Source: an uncultured Ruminococcus sp. (GTDB lineage: Bacteria > Bacillota > Clostridia > Oscillospirales > Ruminococcaceae). Taken from it: DNA of 64,000 nt. The stretch lies in NCBI GenBank assembly GCA_900545345.1, contig UQYQ01000009.1, positions 1 to 64,000 on the forward strand. Reading direction: 5' to 3'. The position numbers were made by a program, and so were the translations under genes. Under the pieces are notes generated by a model. That model was given only the letters and a program-made list of their open reading frames with translations, ran no database searches and was not told where the DNA came from. Shown one piece after another: positions 23,116-32,663 of the stretch (positions are counted from its first letter, which is position 1; each line of letters begins with the position of its first letter).

Positions 23116-24999
23116 ATGTTTGGAAAGAAAAAAGCTAAAGTCAAAGAGAAAGACAGAACAATTATAGGAGAAAATGAGATTTTAAAGGCTAGGTCTGTTT
23201 TAGAAAAGTACAAAGAAAGTAAATCAGACTTAGAAAAAAGAATTGTGGAAAACGATAAGTGGTTTAAGCTGCGACACTGGGAAGTAATGAAAGAAAAGCC
23301 AAGCGGAGAACATATTCCGCCGACATCGGCTTGGCTGTTTAATTCACTTCTTAATAAACACGCTGATGCAATGGATAATTACCCCGAGCCTAATGTTCTT
23401 CCACGTGAGGAAAGCGATAAGGGCACAGCACAGGTGCTTTCGGAGGTTCTTCCTGTTGTATTTGAACAAAGCGACTATGAACAGACATACTCTGATACAT
23501 GGTGGTATAAGCTTAAAGTCGGCACATCAGTTACAGGAGTATTTTGGAACTCAAATGCTAATAATGGTTTGGGAGATATAGAAATAAAGAAGGTCGATTT
23601 ATTAAATCTTTTTTGGGAACCTGGCATAGCTAACATACAGGAAAGTAAAAATGTGTTTTATGTAATGCTTGTAGATAACGATGTTCTTGAAAATCAATAT
23701 GAGGAGCTTAAAGGAACGCTCGGCGGAAATACTCTTGAAATTGCCAAGTATGCTTATGACGATACCATAGATACAACAAATAAATCTGCTGTCATTGACT
23801 GGTATTATAAAAAGAATAATAAGCTACATTTTGTTAAGTTTGTAAATTCAACTGTTTTATATGCAACAGAAAATGATGAAAACTATAAGGACAAAGGTTT
23901 ATATGACCACGGTGAATATCCATTTATTTTTGATGTTATGTTTCAAAACGAGGGTTCACCGACAGGCTTCGGTTTTGTTGATGTCATGAAATCACCGCAG
24001 GCGTATATTGACGAGCTTAATGATGTTATTTTAAAAAACGCAAAGCTCGCCTGCAAGCCGAGATTTTTAATAAGAAACGGAACAACAATAAACAGAGAGC
24101 AATTTGCAGATTGGGATAATGACTTTATAGATGTTTCAGGTAATAATTTGGGTGAGGAAAGCATAAGACAGCTTACCATAAATACATTACCGTCTATATA
24201 TGTTTCTCTATTGAACAATAAGGTTGAAGAACTTAAAGAAACATCAGGTAACAGAGATTTTTCACAAGGGTCTACTTCAAGCGGTGTTACATCGGGAACT
24301 GCAATAGCTTCACTCATGGAAGCAGGAAGCAAGCTTTCAAGAGACCAAATAAAAGCAAGCTATCGTGCATTCGTGAAGATTTGTAATCTTGTTATTGAAA
24401 ATATAAGACAGTTTTATGATGAGCCGAGATGCTTCAGAATAATAGGTGAACACGGAGATGAAGAATTTAGACTTGTTGACAATTCAAATATAAAACCACA
24501 AGAACAGGATAAAGAATTTGGTGTTGATATGGGAGACAAGCTGCCGATATTCGATATAAAGGTAACTGCACAGAAATCAAATCCATTCAGTAAACTTTCA
24601 CAGAATGAGTTGATGATACAACTTTATCAGCTAGGAGTTTTTAATCCTCAAATGGCAGACCAGGCACTGGTGCTGATAGACGGTATGGACTTTGAAAATA
24701 AAAACGCCATTAAAACCAAAATCGGAAAAAATGCAACAATGTTTCAACAGCTTCAGCAAATGCAGCAGCAGTTAGCACAGGTTTCGGCAATGCTCGATGC
24801 ACAGACTGGAGGAAACATGGGAGAGCAGACAGTTCAAGGAACACAAATAAACGAACAAGAAAACCCAAGCAGTGAAATCAATAACGGAGAATTGACTAAG
24901 CTTCAGACTAATTCGTTAGCATCTAGAAATCCAAAAGCACAGACAGCACAGGAAAGTGCAAAGAATAAAGTTCAGAATACAACAAGAGCAGACAGGTGA
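23116..24999 (+). CDS. Portal protein, module 2 (P22/podovirus-like)
   Basis: A 627-residue portal, longer than and unlike the SPP1-type portal of module 1. Recognisable are the NDKWFKLRHWEVM and PPTSAWLFNSLLNKHADAMDNYPEPNV opening, the SPTGFGFVDVMKSPQAYIDELND stem region and SSGVTSGTAIASLMEAGSKLS, which are common in short-tailed phage portals paired with N4-gp56 capsids. The C-terminus is Gln-rich (QQLQQMQQQLAQVS). The frame overlaps no gene; the protease starts 4 bp later. Confidence 0.85.
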   Translation: MFGKKKAKVKEKDRTIIGENEILKARSVLEKYKESKSDLEKRIVENDKWFKLRHWEVMKEKPSGEHIPPTSAWLFNSLLNKHADAMDNYPEPNVLPREESDKGTAQVLSEVLPVVFEQSDYEQTYSDTWWYKLKVGTSVTGVFWNSNANNGLGDIEIKKVDLLNLFWEPGIANIQESKNVFYVMLVDNDVLENQYEELKGTLGGNTLEIAKYAYDDTIDTTNKSAVIDWYYKKNNKLHFVKFVNSTVLYATENDENYKDKGLYDHGEYPFIFDVMFQNEGSPTGFGFVDVMKSPQAYIDELNDVILKNAKLACKPRFLIRNGTTINREQFADWDNDFIDVSGNNLGEESIRQLTINTLPSIYVSLLNNKVEELKETSGNRDFSQGSTSSGVTSGTAIASLMEAGSKLSRDQIKASYRAFVKICNLVIENIRQFYDEPRCFRIIGEHGDEEFRLVDNSNIKPQEQDKEFGVDMGDKLPIFDIKVTAQKSNPFSKLSQNELMIQLYQLGVFNPQMADQALVLIDGMDFENKNAIKTKIGKNATMFQQLQQMQQQLAQVSAMLDAQTGGNMGEQTVQGTQINEQENPSSEINNGELTKLQTNSLASRNPKAQTAQESAKNKVQNTTRADR

Positions 25000-25003
25000 T
25001 ATA

Positions 25004-25393
25004 ATGACAACAGTTGAATGTTTCTATAACGAAAAAACCAAAGAATTTTTATTGAGAGTAAATGGTCATGCAGGATACAATCCCGGTAATGATATTGTGT
25101 GTTCGGCTTGCAGTATACTTACTTTTACCGCTTGGCAGGCAGTGCATGACTTGGAGGAAGAAAAACTTTTAAAGAATATTGTATCGTTTAAAAATGACGG
25201 ATATATGAGCATAAAAGCCAAACTGATAAATATTAATACATCACTGAATGTTTTAAGGGGTATTGTAAGAGGCTTTGAAATGCTTGCTCACGAACACCCC
25301 GAGCATGTAGAAGTGATTGGTATTGACAGCATAGATAATGTTTGCAGAACAAAAGAAAATACAAGTAAATTTTATTCGGTGATAAAAGAATAA
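25004..25393 (+). CDS. Prp-type cysteine protease, predicted capsid maturation protease
   Basis: A 129-residue protein of the Prp family, the protease that trims ribosomal protein L27 in Firmicutes and acts on phage capsid and scaffold proteins. Catalytic His22 (NGHAGYNPGNDIVC) and Cys33 are both present, with the family's GxDIVCSA loop. Start ATG 25004 follows AGGTGA; the longer frame from 24956 runs into the portal gene. Its likely substrates are the scaffold and capsid proteins encoded next, both of which carry an L27-like N-terminal motif (see findings). A terminator follows. Confidence 0.85.
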   Translation: MTTVECFYNEKTKEFLLRVNGHAGYNPGNDIVCSACSILTFTAWQAVHDLEEEKLLKNIVSFKNDGYMSIKAKLININTSLNVLRGIVRGFEMLAHEHPEHVEVIGIDSIDNVCRTKENTSKFYSVIKE

Positions 25394-25401
25394 AAAATAT
25401 T

Positions 25402-25442
25402 CCTCACAGTTCGATTGTTAAGTTGTACTGTGAGGTTTTTTA
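25402..25442 (+). terminator. Rho-independent terminator after the protease gene
   Basis: Stem CCTCACAGT / ACTGTGAGG with a 16-base loop followed by TTTTTTATT. It separates the packaging/protease genes of module 2 from the scaffold and capsid genes. Confidence 0.85.
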
Positions 25443-25450
25443 TTGTCAAA

Positions 25451-25478
25451 TTGTCACACTAAAAAAATTATATATATT
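25451..25478 (+). promoter_or_regulatory. Candidate promoter for the module 2 capsid operon
   Basis: TTGTCA (25451-25456) and TATATT (25473-25478) with 16-bp spacing lie between the terminator and the scaffold gene, in a very AT-rich stretch. It would restart transcription for scaffold and capsid. Confidence 0.45.
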
Positions 25479-25556
25479 TTTTTATACTTATATCATGAGT
25501 TCGGAAGCGAACACGGACACATCGGAAAGACGAGGATAAGAAAAGGAGCAAACCTA

Positions 25557-26495
25557 ATGAAACCAATTATTAATCAGGAAGTAGCTATCGACTTAACAAT
25601 GTTTGATGATGTATCAGCTGACGCATCAAGCAATGATGTCGCAGGGAATAGCGAAACCGTACTAACGGGCGAAACCACAGGCAATGATGACAGCACCCAG
25701 TCATCGCAGGAAGTTGTATACGGTATTCAAGACGATGATACAACGCAGGAAGAAGCGTCTGAAATCCCTGAAACAGACGATAACGAGCAGGAGATGTCAT
25801 TTGATGAACTTATCAAAGGGAAATATAAAAATGATTTTTCTACAAAAGTTCAGGGCATAATTAACGAACGCTTTAAGGAAAGCAAGCAGAATGAAGCCCG
25901 ACTTGAAAAGTTCGAACAAATGGCAGAGGTTATTTCGGCTAAATACGGACTAAGCGGAGATAATTTCGATGAGCTTATGAATGCAGTTCAGCAAGATGAC
26001 AGCTTTTATGAACAGCAGGCAGTTGAAAGAGGCATGACGGTTGGAGAATACCGTGAACACCTCAGACAGCAGAAAGAAGCTAATAAGATTACACAAGAGC
26101 TTGAATCCCTTAGAGCTGAAAAGCAACAGCAGGAATATCTGAATCAATGGGAAAAAGAAGCAAACGAGCTTAAAGAAGAAATTCCCGACTTTGATTTTGA
26201 TATAGAGCTTCAGAATGATAAGTTTAGTAATCTTGTTACTATGGGCTGGTCGTTGAAAGATGCATATGAGGCTGTTCACGCAAGAGAGATTATTAACAAA
26301 GTAGTTCCTAAAGCGGTTGAACAAGCTAAGGTAAAAACAGTTAACTCTATAATGGCTAAAGGGCTTAGACCAAATGAAAACGGCGTAACGAGTCATTCTC
26401 CTGCAAAAATCAAAAACAGCGTCGATAAACTTGAAGACAAGGATTTTGACGAAATTAAAAGAAGAGTCAGAAACGGAGAAAAAATAAGGTTTTAG
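25557..26495 (+). CDS. Scaffolding protein, module 2
   Basis: A 312-residue acidic and coiled-coil protein between protease and capsid genes. The N-terminus contains IDLTMFDD (residues 11-18), an L27-like motif shared with the capsid protein, then a Ser/Thr/Asp-rich disordered region, a helical centre (EARLEKFEQMAEVISAKYG...) and a basic C-terminus (EIKRRVRNGEKIRF) that may contact the shell. Start ATG 25557 has AAAGGAG at 25541-25547; the open frame back to 25443 precedes it. Confidence 0.82.
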   Translation: MKPIINQEVAIDLTMFDDVSADASSNDVAGNSETVLTGETTGNDDSTQSSQEVVYGIQDDDTTQEEASEIPETDDNEQEMSFDELIKGKYKNDFSTKVQGIINERFKESKQNEARLEKFEQMAEVISAKYGLSGDNFDELMNAVQQDDSFYEQQAVERGMTVGEYREHLRQQKEANKITQELESLRAEKQQQEYLNQWEKEANELKEEIPDFDFDIELQNDKFSNLVTMGWSLKDAYEAVHAREIINKVVPKAVEQAKVKTVNSIMAKGLRPNENGVTSHSPAKIKNSVDKLEDKDFDEIKRRVRNGEKIRF

Positions 26496-26523
26496 CTCTT
26501 CAAAAGAAAAGGAGAAATTTTAA

Positions 26524-27513
26524 ATGACAAAATCAATTATAGGAAAATTAAACTTGAGAATGTTTGACGGTAACACAAACAAAACAACAGATACTGGCAT
26601 GTCAGCGGAGATGACCAAGTTCTATAACGAAAATTTGATTAAAGAATTTAAACCTCAGTTAGTACATAGTCAGTTTGCTCAAAAGAGACCGCTTCCGAAA
26701 AACGGCGGTAAAACAGTGGATTTCAGAAAGTTTGAAAGTCTGCCGCCTATTAAAACTCCGCTTGAAGAGGGTGTAACTCCTCAAGGTCAGAAAATCAATG
26801 TTGTGAATAAAACTGCAACAATTGAGCAGTACGGAGCATTTGCGGAATACTCGGATATTATTTCAATAACCACTGTTGATAACACTGTATTAGAAATGCA
26901 GGAGCTTTTGGCAACACAGGGCGGACAGACAATGGATGTTGTTGACCGTGATATCATGCACTCTACTACAAATGTTCTTTATGCACCGAAGGCTGACGGA
27001 ACAGAAGTAACAAGCAAAGCAGACCTTGATGGAACTTGCAAAGTAACGGTTGATCTGATAAAGAGGGGTGTAAACATTCTTACACGAATGAATGCAAAGC
27101 CTGTTGACAAATACTTTGTATGTATTATTCACCCTGATATCGCTTATGACATCATGAGTGACAAGGCTTGGATTGAAGCGTCTGAGTATGCAGGTTCACA
27201 GCAGATTTTTGAGGGAGAAATCGGAAAAATCGGAAGAGTGCGTTTTGTAGAAAGTACTATGGCTAAAATTTTTGATGGCGGAGTATACGGAACACTCTTG
27301 CTAGGTGCAAATGCATACGGAACAATTGACCTTGAAGGCATGGGCTTACAGACAATTATTAAACCGCTTGGTTCAGGTGGAACAGCAGACCCATTGAATC
27401 AGAGAGGAACAATTGGATGGAAAGGTGCAAAGACAGGCATTATTCTCTCACCTGAATACATTTTAGATATTTTTTCTAAATCAACTAATTCAAGTATTGC
27501 GAAAGCAAACTAA
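26524..27513 (+). CDS. Major capsid protein, N4-gp56 family, module 2
   Basis: A 329-residue capsid protein with the N4-gp56 hallmarks: EMTKFYNENLIKEFKPQLVHSQFAQKRPLPKNGGKTVDFRKFE-type opening, a central THxx-like CIIHPDIAYDIMSDKAW, and a C-terminal GTIGWKGAKTGIILSPEYILDI. Residues 9-16 read LNLRMFDG, similar to the L27 cleavage motif, suggesting N-terminal processing by the neighbouring Prp protease. It is unrelated to the module 1 capsid. AAAGGAG precedes the start. Confidence 0.88.
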   Translation: MTKSIIGKLNLRMFDGNTNKTTDTGMSAEMTKFYNENLIKEFKPQLVHSQFAQKRPLPKNGGKTVDFRKFESLPPIKTPLEEGVTPQGQKINVVNKTATIEQYGAFAEYSDIISITTVDNTVLEMQELLATQGGQTMDVVDRDIMHSTTNVLYAPKADGTEVTSKADLDGTCKVTVDLIKRGVNILTRMNAKPVDKYFVCIIHPDIAYDIMSDKAWIEASEYAGSQQIFEGEIGKIGRVRFVESTMAKIFDGGVYGTLLLGANAYGTIDLEGMGLQTIIKPLGSGGTADPLNQRGTIGWKGAKTGIILSPEYILDIFSKSTNSSIAKAN

Positions 27514-27528
27514 ACAGGAGGTATAAAA

Positions 27529-27828
27529 ATGGCAAATTCAAAAGTAAAAGCAGAAACGGTTAAAGCAACTGAGGAAGAAGCAAAAGAGGATTTTTCTAAG
27601 AATGACAAAGTACCAGTTTTTATACCAAAAGACCCTCTGAATAAACAGGATGATTCCCTTTTTGTATCAGTGAACGGTGAAAATTGCAGAATAAAAAAAG
27701 GTGAACAAGTATTAATTGATAAAAAGTTCGCAGAGGTAATTCAAAGAAGTCAGCAAACAGCCAATGAAGCAGACGAGGCGGTAAGACGGCTTGTTGCTGA
27801 TTCAAACTCAAAGGAACTGGAAAAGTAA
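27529..27828 (+). CDS. Small protein downstream of the capsid gene, module 2
   Basis: A 99-residue protein containing VFIPKDPLNKQDDSLFVSVNGENCRIKKGEQVLI, a segment found in proteins that follow capsid genes in many Firmicutes podoviruses. N- and C-termini are charged and probably disordered. It may be a head decoration or completion factor, but that is inference. A terminator follows at 27841. Confidence 0.7.
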   Translation: MANSKVKAETVKATEEEAKEDFSKNDKVPVFIPKDPLNKQDDSLFVSVNGENCRIKKGEQVLIDKKFAEVIQRSQQTANEADEAVRRLVADSNSKELEK

Positions 27829-27840
27829 TAAACCCATATT

Positions 27841-27878
27841 AAAGGGGGTAGGGTAAAATCCCTATCCCTTTTTATTTT
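27841..27878 (+). terminator. Rho-independent terminator after the capsid genes
   Basis: Stem AAAGGG-G-GTAGGG / CCCTATCCCTTT with a bulged G and a 6-base loop, followed by TTATTTTAA. It probably reduces expression of neck and tail genes relative to capsid genes. Confidence 0.7.
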
Positions 27879-27890
27879 AAGGAGTAGAAC

Positions 27891-28262
27891 ATGACTGTAA
27901 TCGAAGCAATCGAAATTTTAGATAAACTCAGACCTAATCAGTATAAAGTACCGCAGAAACTAAGGTGGCTTTCAGACTTGGACGGAAAGGTTTTTGAGGA
28001 TATTTATTTAACACACGAAGATAATGAATTTGAAATTTTTGATAGATATACAGAAGATGATATGACCAAAGAGCTTTTAATTCCTGAACCATATACAGAA
28101 ATTTACGAGCATTATCTATCGGCACAGATATATTACAACAACAATGAAATGGCTAGGTATTCTAATGCAATGATTATGTTCAATAATGCATTTGCTGAAT
28201 TTGGAGCATGGTATAACCGTAAACACAAGCCTGTTTCTGAAACAAAGATAAAAAATTATTAA
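27891..28262 (+). CDS. Head-tail adaptor protein, module 2
   Basis: A 123-residue protein matching a connector family seen with N4-gp56 capsids: WLSDLDGKVFEDIYLTHE in the N-terminal half and YEHYLSAQIYYNNNEMARYSNAM in the C-terminal half, ending FAEFGAWYNRKHKP. It is predicted to bind beneath the portal. AAGGAG precedes the start. Confidence 0.75.
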   Translation: MTVIEAIEILDKLRPNQYKVPQKLRWLSDLDGKVFEDIYLTHEDNEFEIFDRYTEDDMTKELLIPEPYTEIYEHYLSAQIYYNNNEMARYSNAMIMFNNAFAEFGAWYNRKHKPVSETKIKNY

Positions 28263-28278
28263 GTGAGGGGGAATTAAT

Positions 28279-30933
28279 ATGTATCTTCCGGAGCTTTCAA
28301 ATATAGCACAATCAAAGTCAACAATAAATGCTTTCGGCGGATTAAACAGAAATGAGGACTGTCAGGGCAATGAATTTATTGATATGAAAAATATGTCAAG
28401 TGATAATTACCCTTGTATTTCACCGAGAAAAAAGAGGTATGAGAGTGATTTTAACTGGCAGTCGATAAATAAAATTTCTGAGGATATGGCTTTAAAAAAA
28501 GACCTTTATTTATCATGTTTTCATACAGATACTTCCCGTTACATGACAGCGGTTTGTTATACAAAGGTTGCAGGTGACACATATATGGATAATGATACTA
28601 TCCAGTATGTGATTACAAACTATAAAGACAAGTATATTAAGCTAGGTGAAAAATATTATTTAATTAAAAGAATGGATTTGACATCTGTTGATTTTAAAGA
28701 TAATACAGGAGTCGTAGCTATTTGTTTAGACAAGAGATATGTTTCCGAAACAATTTCATATTTTAACGGCAGAAACAAGCCTCTGAATAATTTGTATGAA
28801 ATATATACGGCAACCGACCAAGGAGATTATATAAGAATCCCGTATGCTGATGACATTAAGACAAATTTCAGTGCAACCAGAATGGTGTATGTTAATAATT
28901 GTTTTTATTGGCTTAAAAATGGCTGCATAAATTATACTCTTAGCTTAAACAATATTAAAGCCATATGTACATATCATAATGTGAGAGCAGGCGTTACACA
29001 ATTGAGCATGGATACTGCATATACCGATAAAATTAAAGCTTTGTGTATCGCGTGTGAAAATGCGGGAGAAACACTAAAAATTACAGTTGATGGCTATGGA
29101 ACAATCGAATGTAAAAGTGAATATGTAAATGACGGTATGATTATGTTTATTTTTCAACCGTTTGATGTAGGTTGTGAATATACTTTGTCAATAGAAACAA
29201 AAGACGATACAAGTAATATTGTTATAGGAATGCTTACTGATGAGTGTGACGGCGATACAGATTTAATAGTTGGCGGTAATAAAATTATTTCTGTTCCGTC
29301 AATGTATGTGTATGACACCAAATACCAAACAGAAGAACGAATGTCTGATAAGGCAGAGTTTTGTTTTGATAACGGAAACTCGGACAATATCACTATTGAA
29401 CGGGTTGTAGAAAATGCGAACGAAGTTAATCATTCGGTATCAGCCACAGTAATTTGGAGATTTACCGTTAATACAACGGAAACGGCTAACTTTTGGAAGC
29501 ATACTGTTGCATACGGCGATACAGAAGTCGAACGAGGATATTCGTTAAATGAAGATATAACGGGTAAGCCGTTTATTTATTTTTATTCTAAAGATGGGGG
29601 CAGCACTATTAATTTGTCAGACCTATTCAATATATATTATAAACCAGAAGGTACAAGTGCGTATTTAGTAAAAACACGGGGTACTGTTACTGAAATTTCT
29701 GCAAACAAAATAACTTTTGAAATGAATTTAGGGACTTTCACCTATAGTGACACCAAATCATCATCAGGTCAAATTGACAATGAACTGCGTAAATGTTTTC
29801 CTGTTCATACAGATTCTTTTGGCATCGATCAAAAAAAAGAAACTACAAGGCGGACAATTTCACAAGATTATTTAGGTTATACGCCATCATATGATACAAC
29901 TATCGGATATGTTGCAGGCGGCGAAATGGACAAGCTTCCTTTTAACTTGAAATTTGCTTGTGCAAGTGACAACAGAGTATTTGCCTGTAACGAAGAAGGC
30001 GACCGAATATTCATTTCTGCAATTGGTCGGATTCATGACTTTGTTAATGAAGAAAACGGAACAATGTCCGCTGATGATATAGGAGTTTTGTCTGAGGGTG
30101 GTTTTACAGGTATTGTTTCATTTAATCACAATGTATATTTTTTTAAGGAGAAATGCGTACATAAGCTTTATGGTACATATTCTGATGATTGGCAGTTGGT
30201 AGAATACCGCATAAATGGTGTTCTGGAAGGTGCTGAAAAATCAATAGTTGTATATGACAATTATGTAATATACAAGGGAACTGATGCCTTTTATCTGTAC
30301 GATGGTTCTATAGCTACTAACATAAGTGAAAAGCTTGGAAGTATGCTTGATATGACTTCTCTTAAATGCTGTTTTGCAGGTGGATTTAAAGATAAATATT
30401 ATACTTGTTGTGAAATGAAAGAAAATAATGAAACAATTTATACAATGTATGTTTATGACATAGGAAAAGGACTTTGGCATATTGAAGAGAACAATTCGGA
30501 TAAAGGGTTTGCATCAATGTACTCTACATCAAGAGGTGTGTTAGCACTTCAGGTTGAAGAGAACGGCGATATAGATACAATGCGTACTATAAGCATTGCA
30601 GGAACAGTGTTTGAAAAGGGCTATGTGGAAGATGACTTTGAATGGAGTGCTACAACAGGCGACCTTTTAACAGACTTGTCCGATAATAAGTACTTTACGA
30701 AACTTCAATTGAGATTGTGGGTAGATACACATTCACGGTTAGGTATTGATATAAAATACAACAATGAGGAATGGGAAAAGGTTGGAGACGATATAACAGC
30801 AACAGACAAGTCAAGTGTTGTTTTTCCTATAATACCTAGAAGATGTGACCATTTGGCTTTGAGATTTAATGGAATCGGCAATGCAAAAATATTTTCGATA
30901 ACAGAAACTATAGAGGAAGCGAGTGAGATATAA
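28279..30933 (+). CDS. Large neck/tail-hub structural protein, module 2 (884 aa)
   Basis: An 884-residue beta-rich protein opening with FGGLNRNEDCQGNEFIDMKN and SSDNYPCISPRKKR, a signature shared by large structural proteins of Firmicutes short-tailed phages. Repeated strand-turn units (DNRVFACNEEGDRIFISAIG, NHNVYFFKEKCVHKLYG, DKYYTCCEMKEN) in the second half suggest a beta-propeller like the tail hub or stabilisation proteins of P22/T7-type particles. No enzymatic motif is seen. Structural role inferred from position between adaptor and fibre genes. Confidence 0.65.
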   Translation: MYLPELSNIAQSKSTINAFGGLNRNEDCQGNEFIDMKNMSSDNYPCISPRKKRYESDFNWQSINKISEDMALKKDLYLSCFHTDTSRYMTAVCYTKVAGDTYMDNDTIQYVITNYKDKYIKLGEKYYLIKRMDLTSVDFKDNTGVVAICLDKRYVSETISYFNGRNKPLNNLYEIYTATDQGDYIRIPYADDIKTNFSATRMVYVNNCFYWLKNGCINYTLSLNNIKAICTYHNVRAGVTQLSMDTAYTDKIKALCIACENAGETLKITVDGYGTIECKSEYVNDGMIMFIFQPFDVGCEYTLSIETKDDTSNIVIGMLTDECDGDTDLIVGGNKIISVPSMYVYDTKYQTEERMSDKAEFCFDNGNSDNITIERVVENANEVNHSVSATVIWRFTVNTTETANFWKHTVAYGDTEVERGYSLNEDITGKPFIYFYSKDGGSTINLSDLFNIYYKPEGTSAYLVKTRGTVTEISANKITFEMNLGTFTYSDTKSSSGQIDNELRKCFPVHTDSFGIDQKKETTRRTISQDYLGYTPSYDTTIGYVAGGEMDKLPFNLKFACASDNRVFACNEEGDRIFISAIGRIHDFVNEENGTMSADDIGVLSEGGFTGIVSFNHNVYFFKEKCVHKLYGTYSDDWQLVEYRINGVLEGAEKSIVVYDNYVIYKGTDAFYLYDGSIATNISEKLGSMLDMTSLKCCFAGGFKDKYYTCCEMKENNETIYTMYVYDIGKGLWHIEENNSDKGFASMYSTSRGVLALQVEENGDIDTMRTISIAGTVFEKGYVEDDFEWSATTGDLLTDLSDNKYFTKLQLRLWVDTHSRLGIDIKYNNEEWEKVGDDITATDKSSVVFPIIPRRCDHLALRFNGIGNAKIFSITETIEEASEI

Positions 30934-31403
30934 TGGCACAGTTATGCACTAAGTTTAATAAAACTAATAGAAATTTAACACCTGAAGCCAGGATTTCAGG
31001 CATAGAAACATTTCTTCAGTCCTTCACGGACGAGTTAGAGTATTTATTGGGAAATCTAACCTTGAAGAATTTCAGCTCAACGACTGTTGATTTGCTTGAA
31101 AATGATCTTAATTGCAATCTGACAGAGGGGAGCAATAATACCGCTGAATTTAATAACGGATTAAAAATCCAGTGGGGTAGCGTGCTGGTTACTCCGACAA
31201 GTGCGGGCGTATCTGTTTCAAAGACAATAATTTTCAGCAAGGCTTTCAGCATTCCTCCGTCAATAGCAGTAACTCCGTATACATCGGTTCCTCAAAATGT
31301 ATTTTGCAGTTATACAGACAGAAACAAGAACGAATTTAAAATACAGCTTCGCAGAAACGATACAACGCCGACAACAGTTTCATGGATAGCGATAGGTATA
31401 TAA
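30933..31403 (+). CDS. Short tail appendage protein with gp53-like C-terminal domain, module 2
   Basis: A 156-residue protein with a helical N-terminus and a C-terminal beta domain (IQWGSVLVTPTS...FSKAFSIPPSIAVTPYT...VSWIAIGI). The WG...F..P...W.AIG pattern is that of gp53-like/H-type lectin-like fibre tips, so it is a candidate receptor-binding protein. Its start codon overlaps the last base of the previous gene. Confidence 0.7.
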   Translation: MAQLCTKFNKTNRNLTPEARISGIETFLQSFTDELEYLLGNLTLKNFSSTTVDLLENDLNCNLTEGSNNTAEFNNGLKIQWGSVLVTPTSAGVSVSKTIIFSKAFSIPPSIAVTPYTSVPQNVFCSYTDRNKNEFKIQLRRNDTTPTTVSWIAIGI

Positions 31404-31419
31404 AGAAAGGAAGTTTATT

Positions 31420-32652
31420 ATGGGTAACAATTCAACATCAATAATTAATGATTCACAGATAAAAAGTGCACAGAAGAATGTGGATAAAGCAGCGGCAGAC
31501 TATAGAAATTCGCGGTTTTCGGTTTCGGGGGATACTGTGAATTATAAAAATCAGTTAAACAAACTGGGTGAATACCAATCACGGTACAGCAATAAAATCG
31601 GTGATACATTGTCAAACATTGAAAAAGGTTATGACATGAACTCGGACAAGCTGTATCAGCAGTATAAACAGCAGTATACAAGAGAGGGGCTTAACGCTTC
31701 AAGAGATGTAAGCGGTCAGGTTGCTTCACTGAACGGCGGTGCTGACAGTTCAATGGGACGCAGACAGGCGGCACAGGCGTATTACAACTATATGCAGGCG
31801 TTAAATGACAAAGTTCCCGAACTTGCTAATCAATGGCAGCAGAATCAATACAATTATCTGTCGGCATTGCAGAGTCTTGACGAGTCGGATTACAACAAAT
31901 ATGCAAACAACAGAGATTATTACAAAGATATGTTCCAGTGGTCGTATAACAACGATGTTAATATGTATCAGCTCACTCAGGAAAAGCTGTATAATCTTTT
32001 GAATCAGCAAAACACAAATCTTTCTAATAAAATGACACTTAAACAGTTTCAGATGGAGTTTGATGAGAATGTCAGACAATTCGGCCTGGAATATGCTTTA
32101 AAGAAAGCAGAAAGTCAAGCAGGAATTGCCAATACAAAAGCCAATACAGAGAATACACGGGCTAATACAGCGGCAATGAAGGCATCACTTAATCAATCAA
32201 GCAATTCATCAAGCGGGGGTACAACAAATAAATCTACCAGTGGTAAGTCTACAGGCAATACAGTCTCTAAAAAATATCTAAGCCTAGCCAAATCAATAAC
32301 TTCTTATGTAGACAGCGGAAATACCAAAGAGTTTAAATCAAAAGTAAATAAAGCTTACAAGAATGGTAATATTACAGAACAACAGAAAAACAGCTTGTTG
32401 AATACATTGAATAAAGCTGTTGCGTTAAATTCAAAAAGAAGCGGTGCTACAAAAGGGGCAAGTGCAGGAGTTTCTTCAACTGTAAATAAACAAAATTATA
32501 ACAGTATAAAAAAAGAAGTTAAGCAAATTATTGATAATATGCCGACAAATTCAGTAGGGTATGCTACTAATTATATTAAACAACAGTATGATAAAGGGAA
32601 AATCAATAAGTCTCAGGTCGGTAAATTATTAGACTACATAAAAACAATTTAG
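31420..32652 (+). CDS. Putative internal virion (ejection) protein, module 2
   Basis: A 410-residue, Gln/Asn-rich, largely helical protein (QYKQQYTREGLNASRDVSGQ, AYYNYMQALNDKVPELANQW) with a low-complexity Ser/Thr/Gly linker near residues 262-285 and a C-terminal helical repeat (YKNGNITEQQKNSLLNTLNK / YDKGKINKSQVGKLLDYIK). Such composition and its place before the giant polyvalent gene fit the ejection proteins of short-tailed phages. No specific family is recognised. Confidence 0.6.
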   Translation: MGNNSTSIINDSQIKSAQKNVDKAAADYRNSRFSVSGDTVNYKNQLNKLGEYQSRYSNKIGDTLSNIEKGYDMNSDKLYQQYKQQYTREGLNASRDVSGQVASLNGGADSSMGRRQAAQAYYNYMQALNDKVPELANQWQQNQYNYLSALQSLDESDYNKYANNRDYYKDMFQWSYNNDVNMYQLTQEKLYNLLNQQNTNLSNKMTLKQFQMEFDENVRQFGLEYALKKAESQAGIANTKANTENTRANTAAMKASLNQSSNSSSGGTTNKSTSGKSTGNTVSKKYLSLAKSITSYVDSGNTKEFKSKVNKAYKNGNITEQQKNSLLNTLNKAVALNSKRSGATKGASAGVSSTVNKQNYNSIKKEVKQIIDNMPTNSVGYATNYIKQQYDKGKINKSQVGKLLDYIKTI

Positions 32653-32663
32653 GAGTGTTTAAA

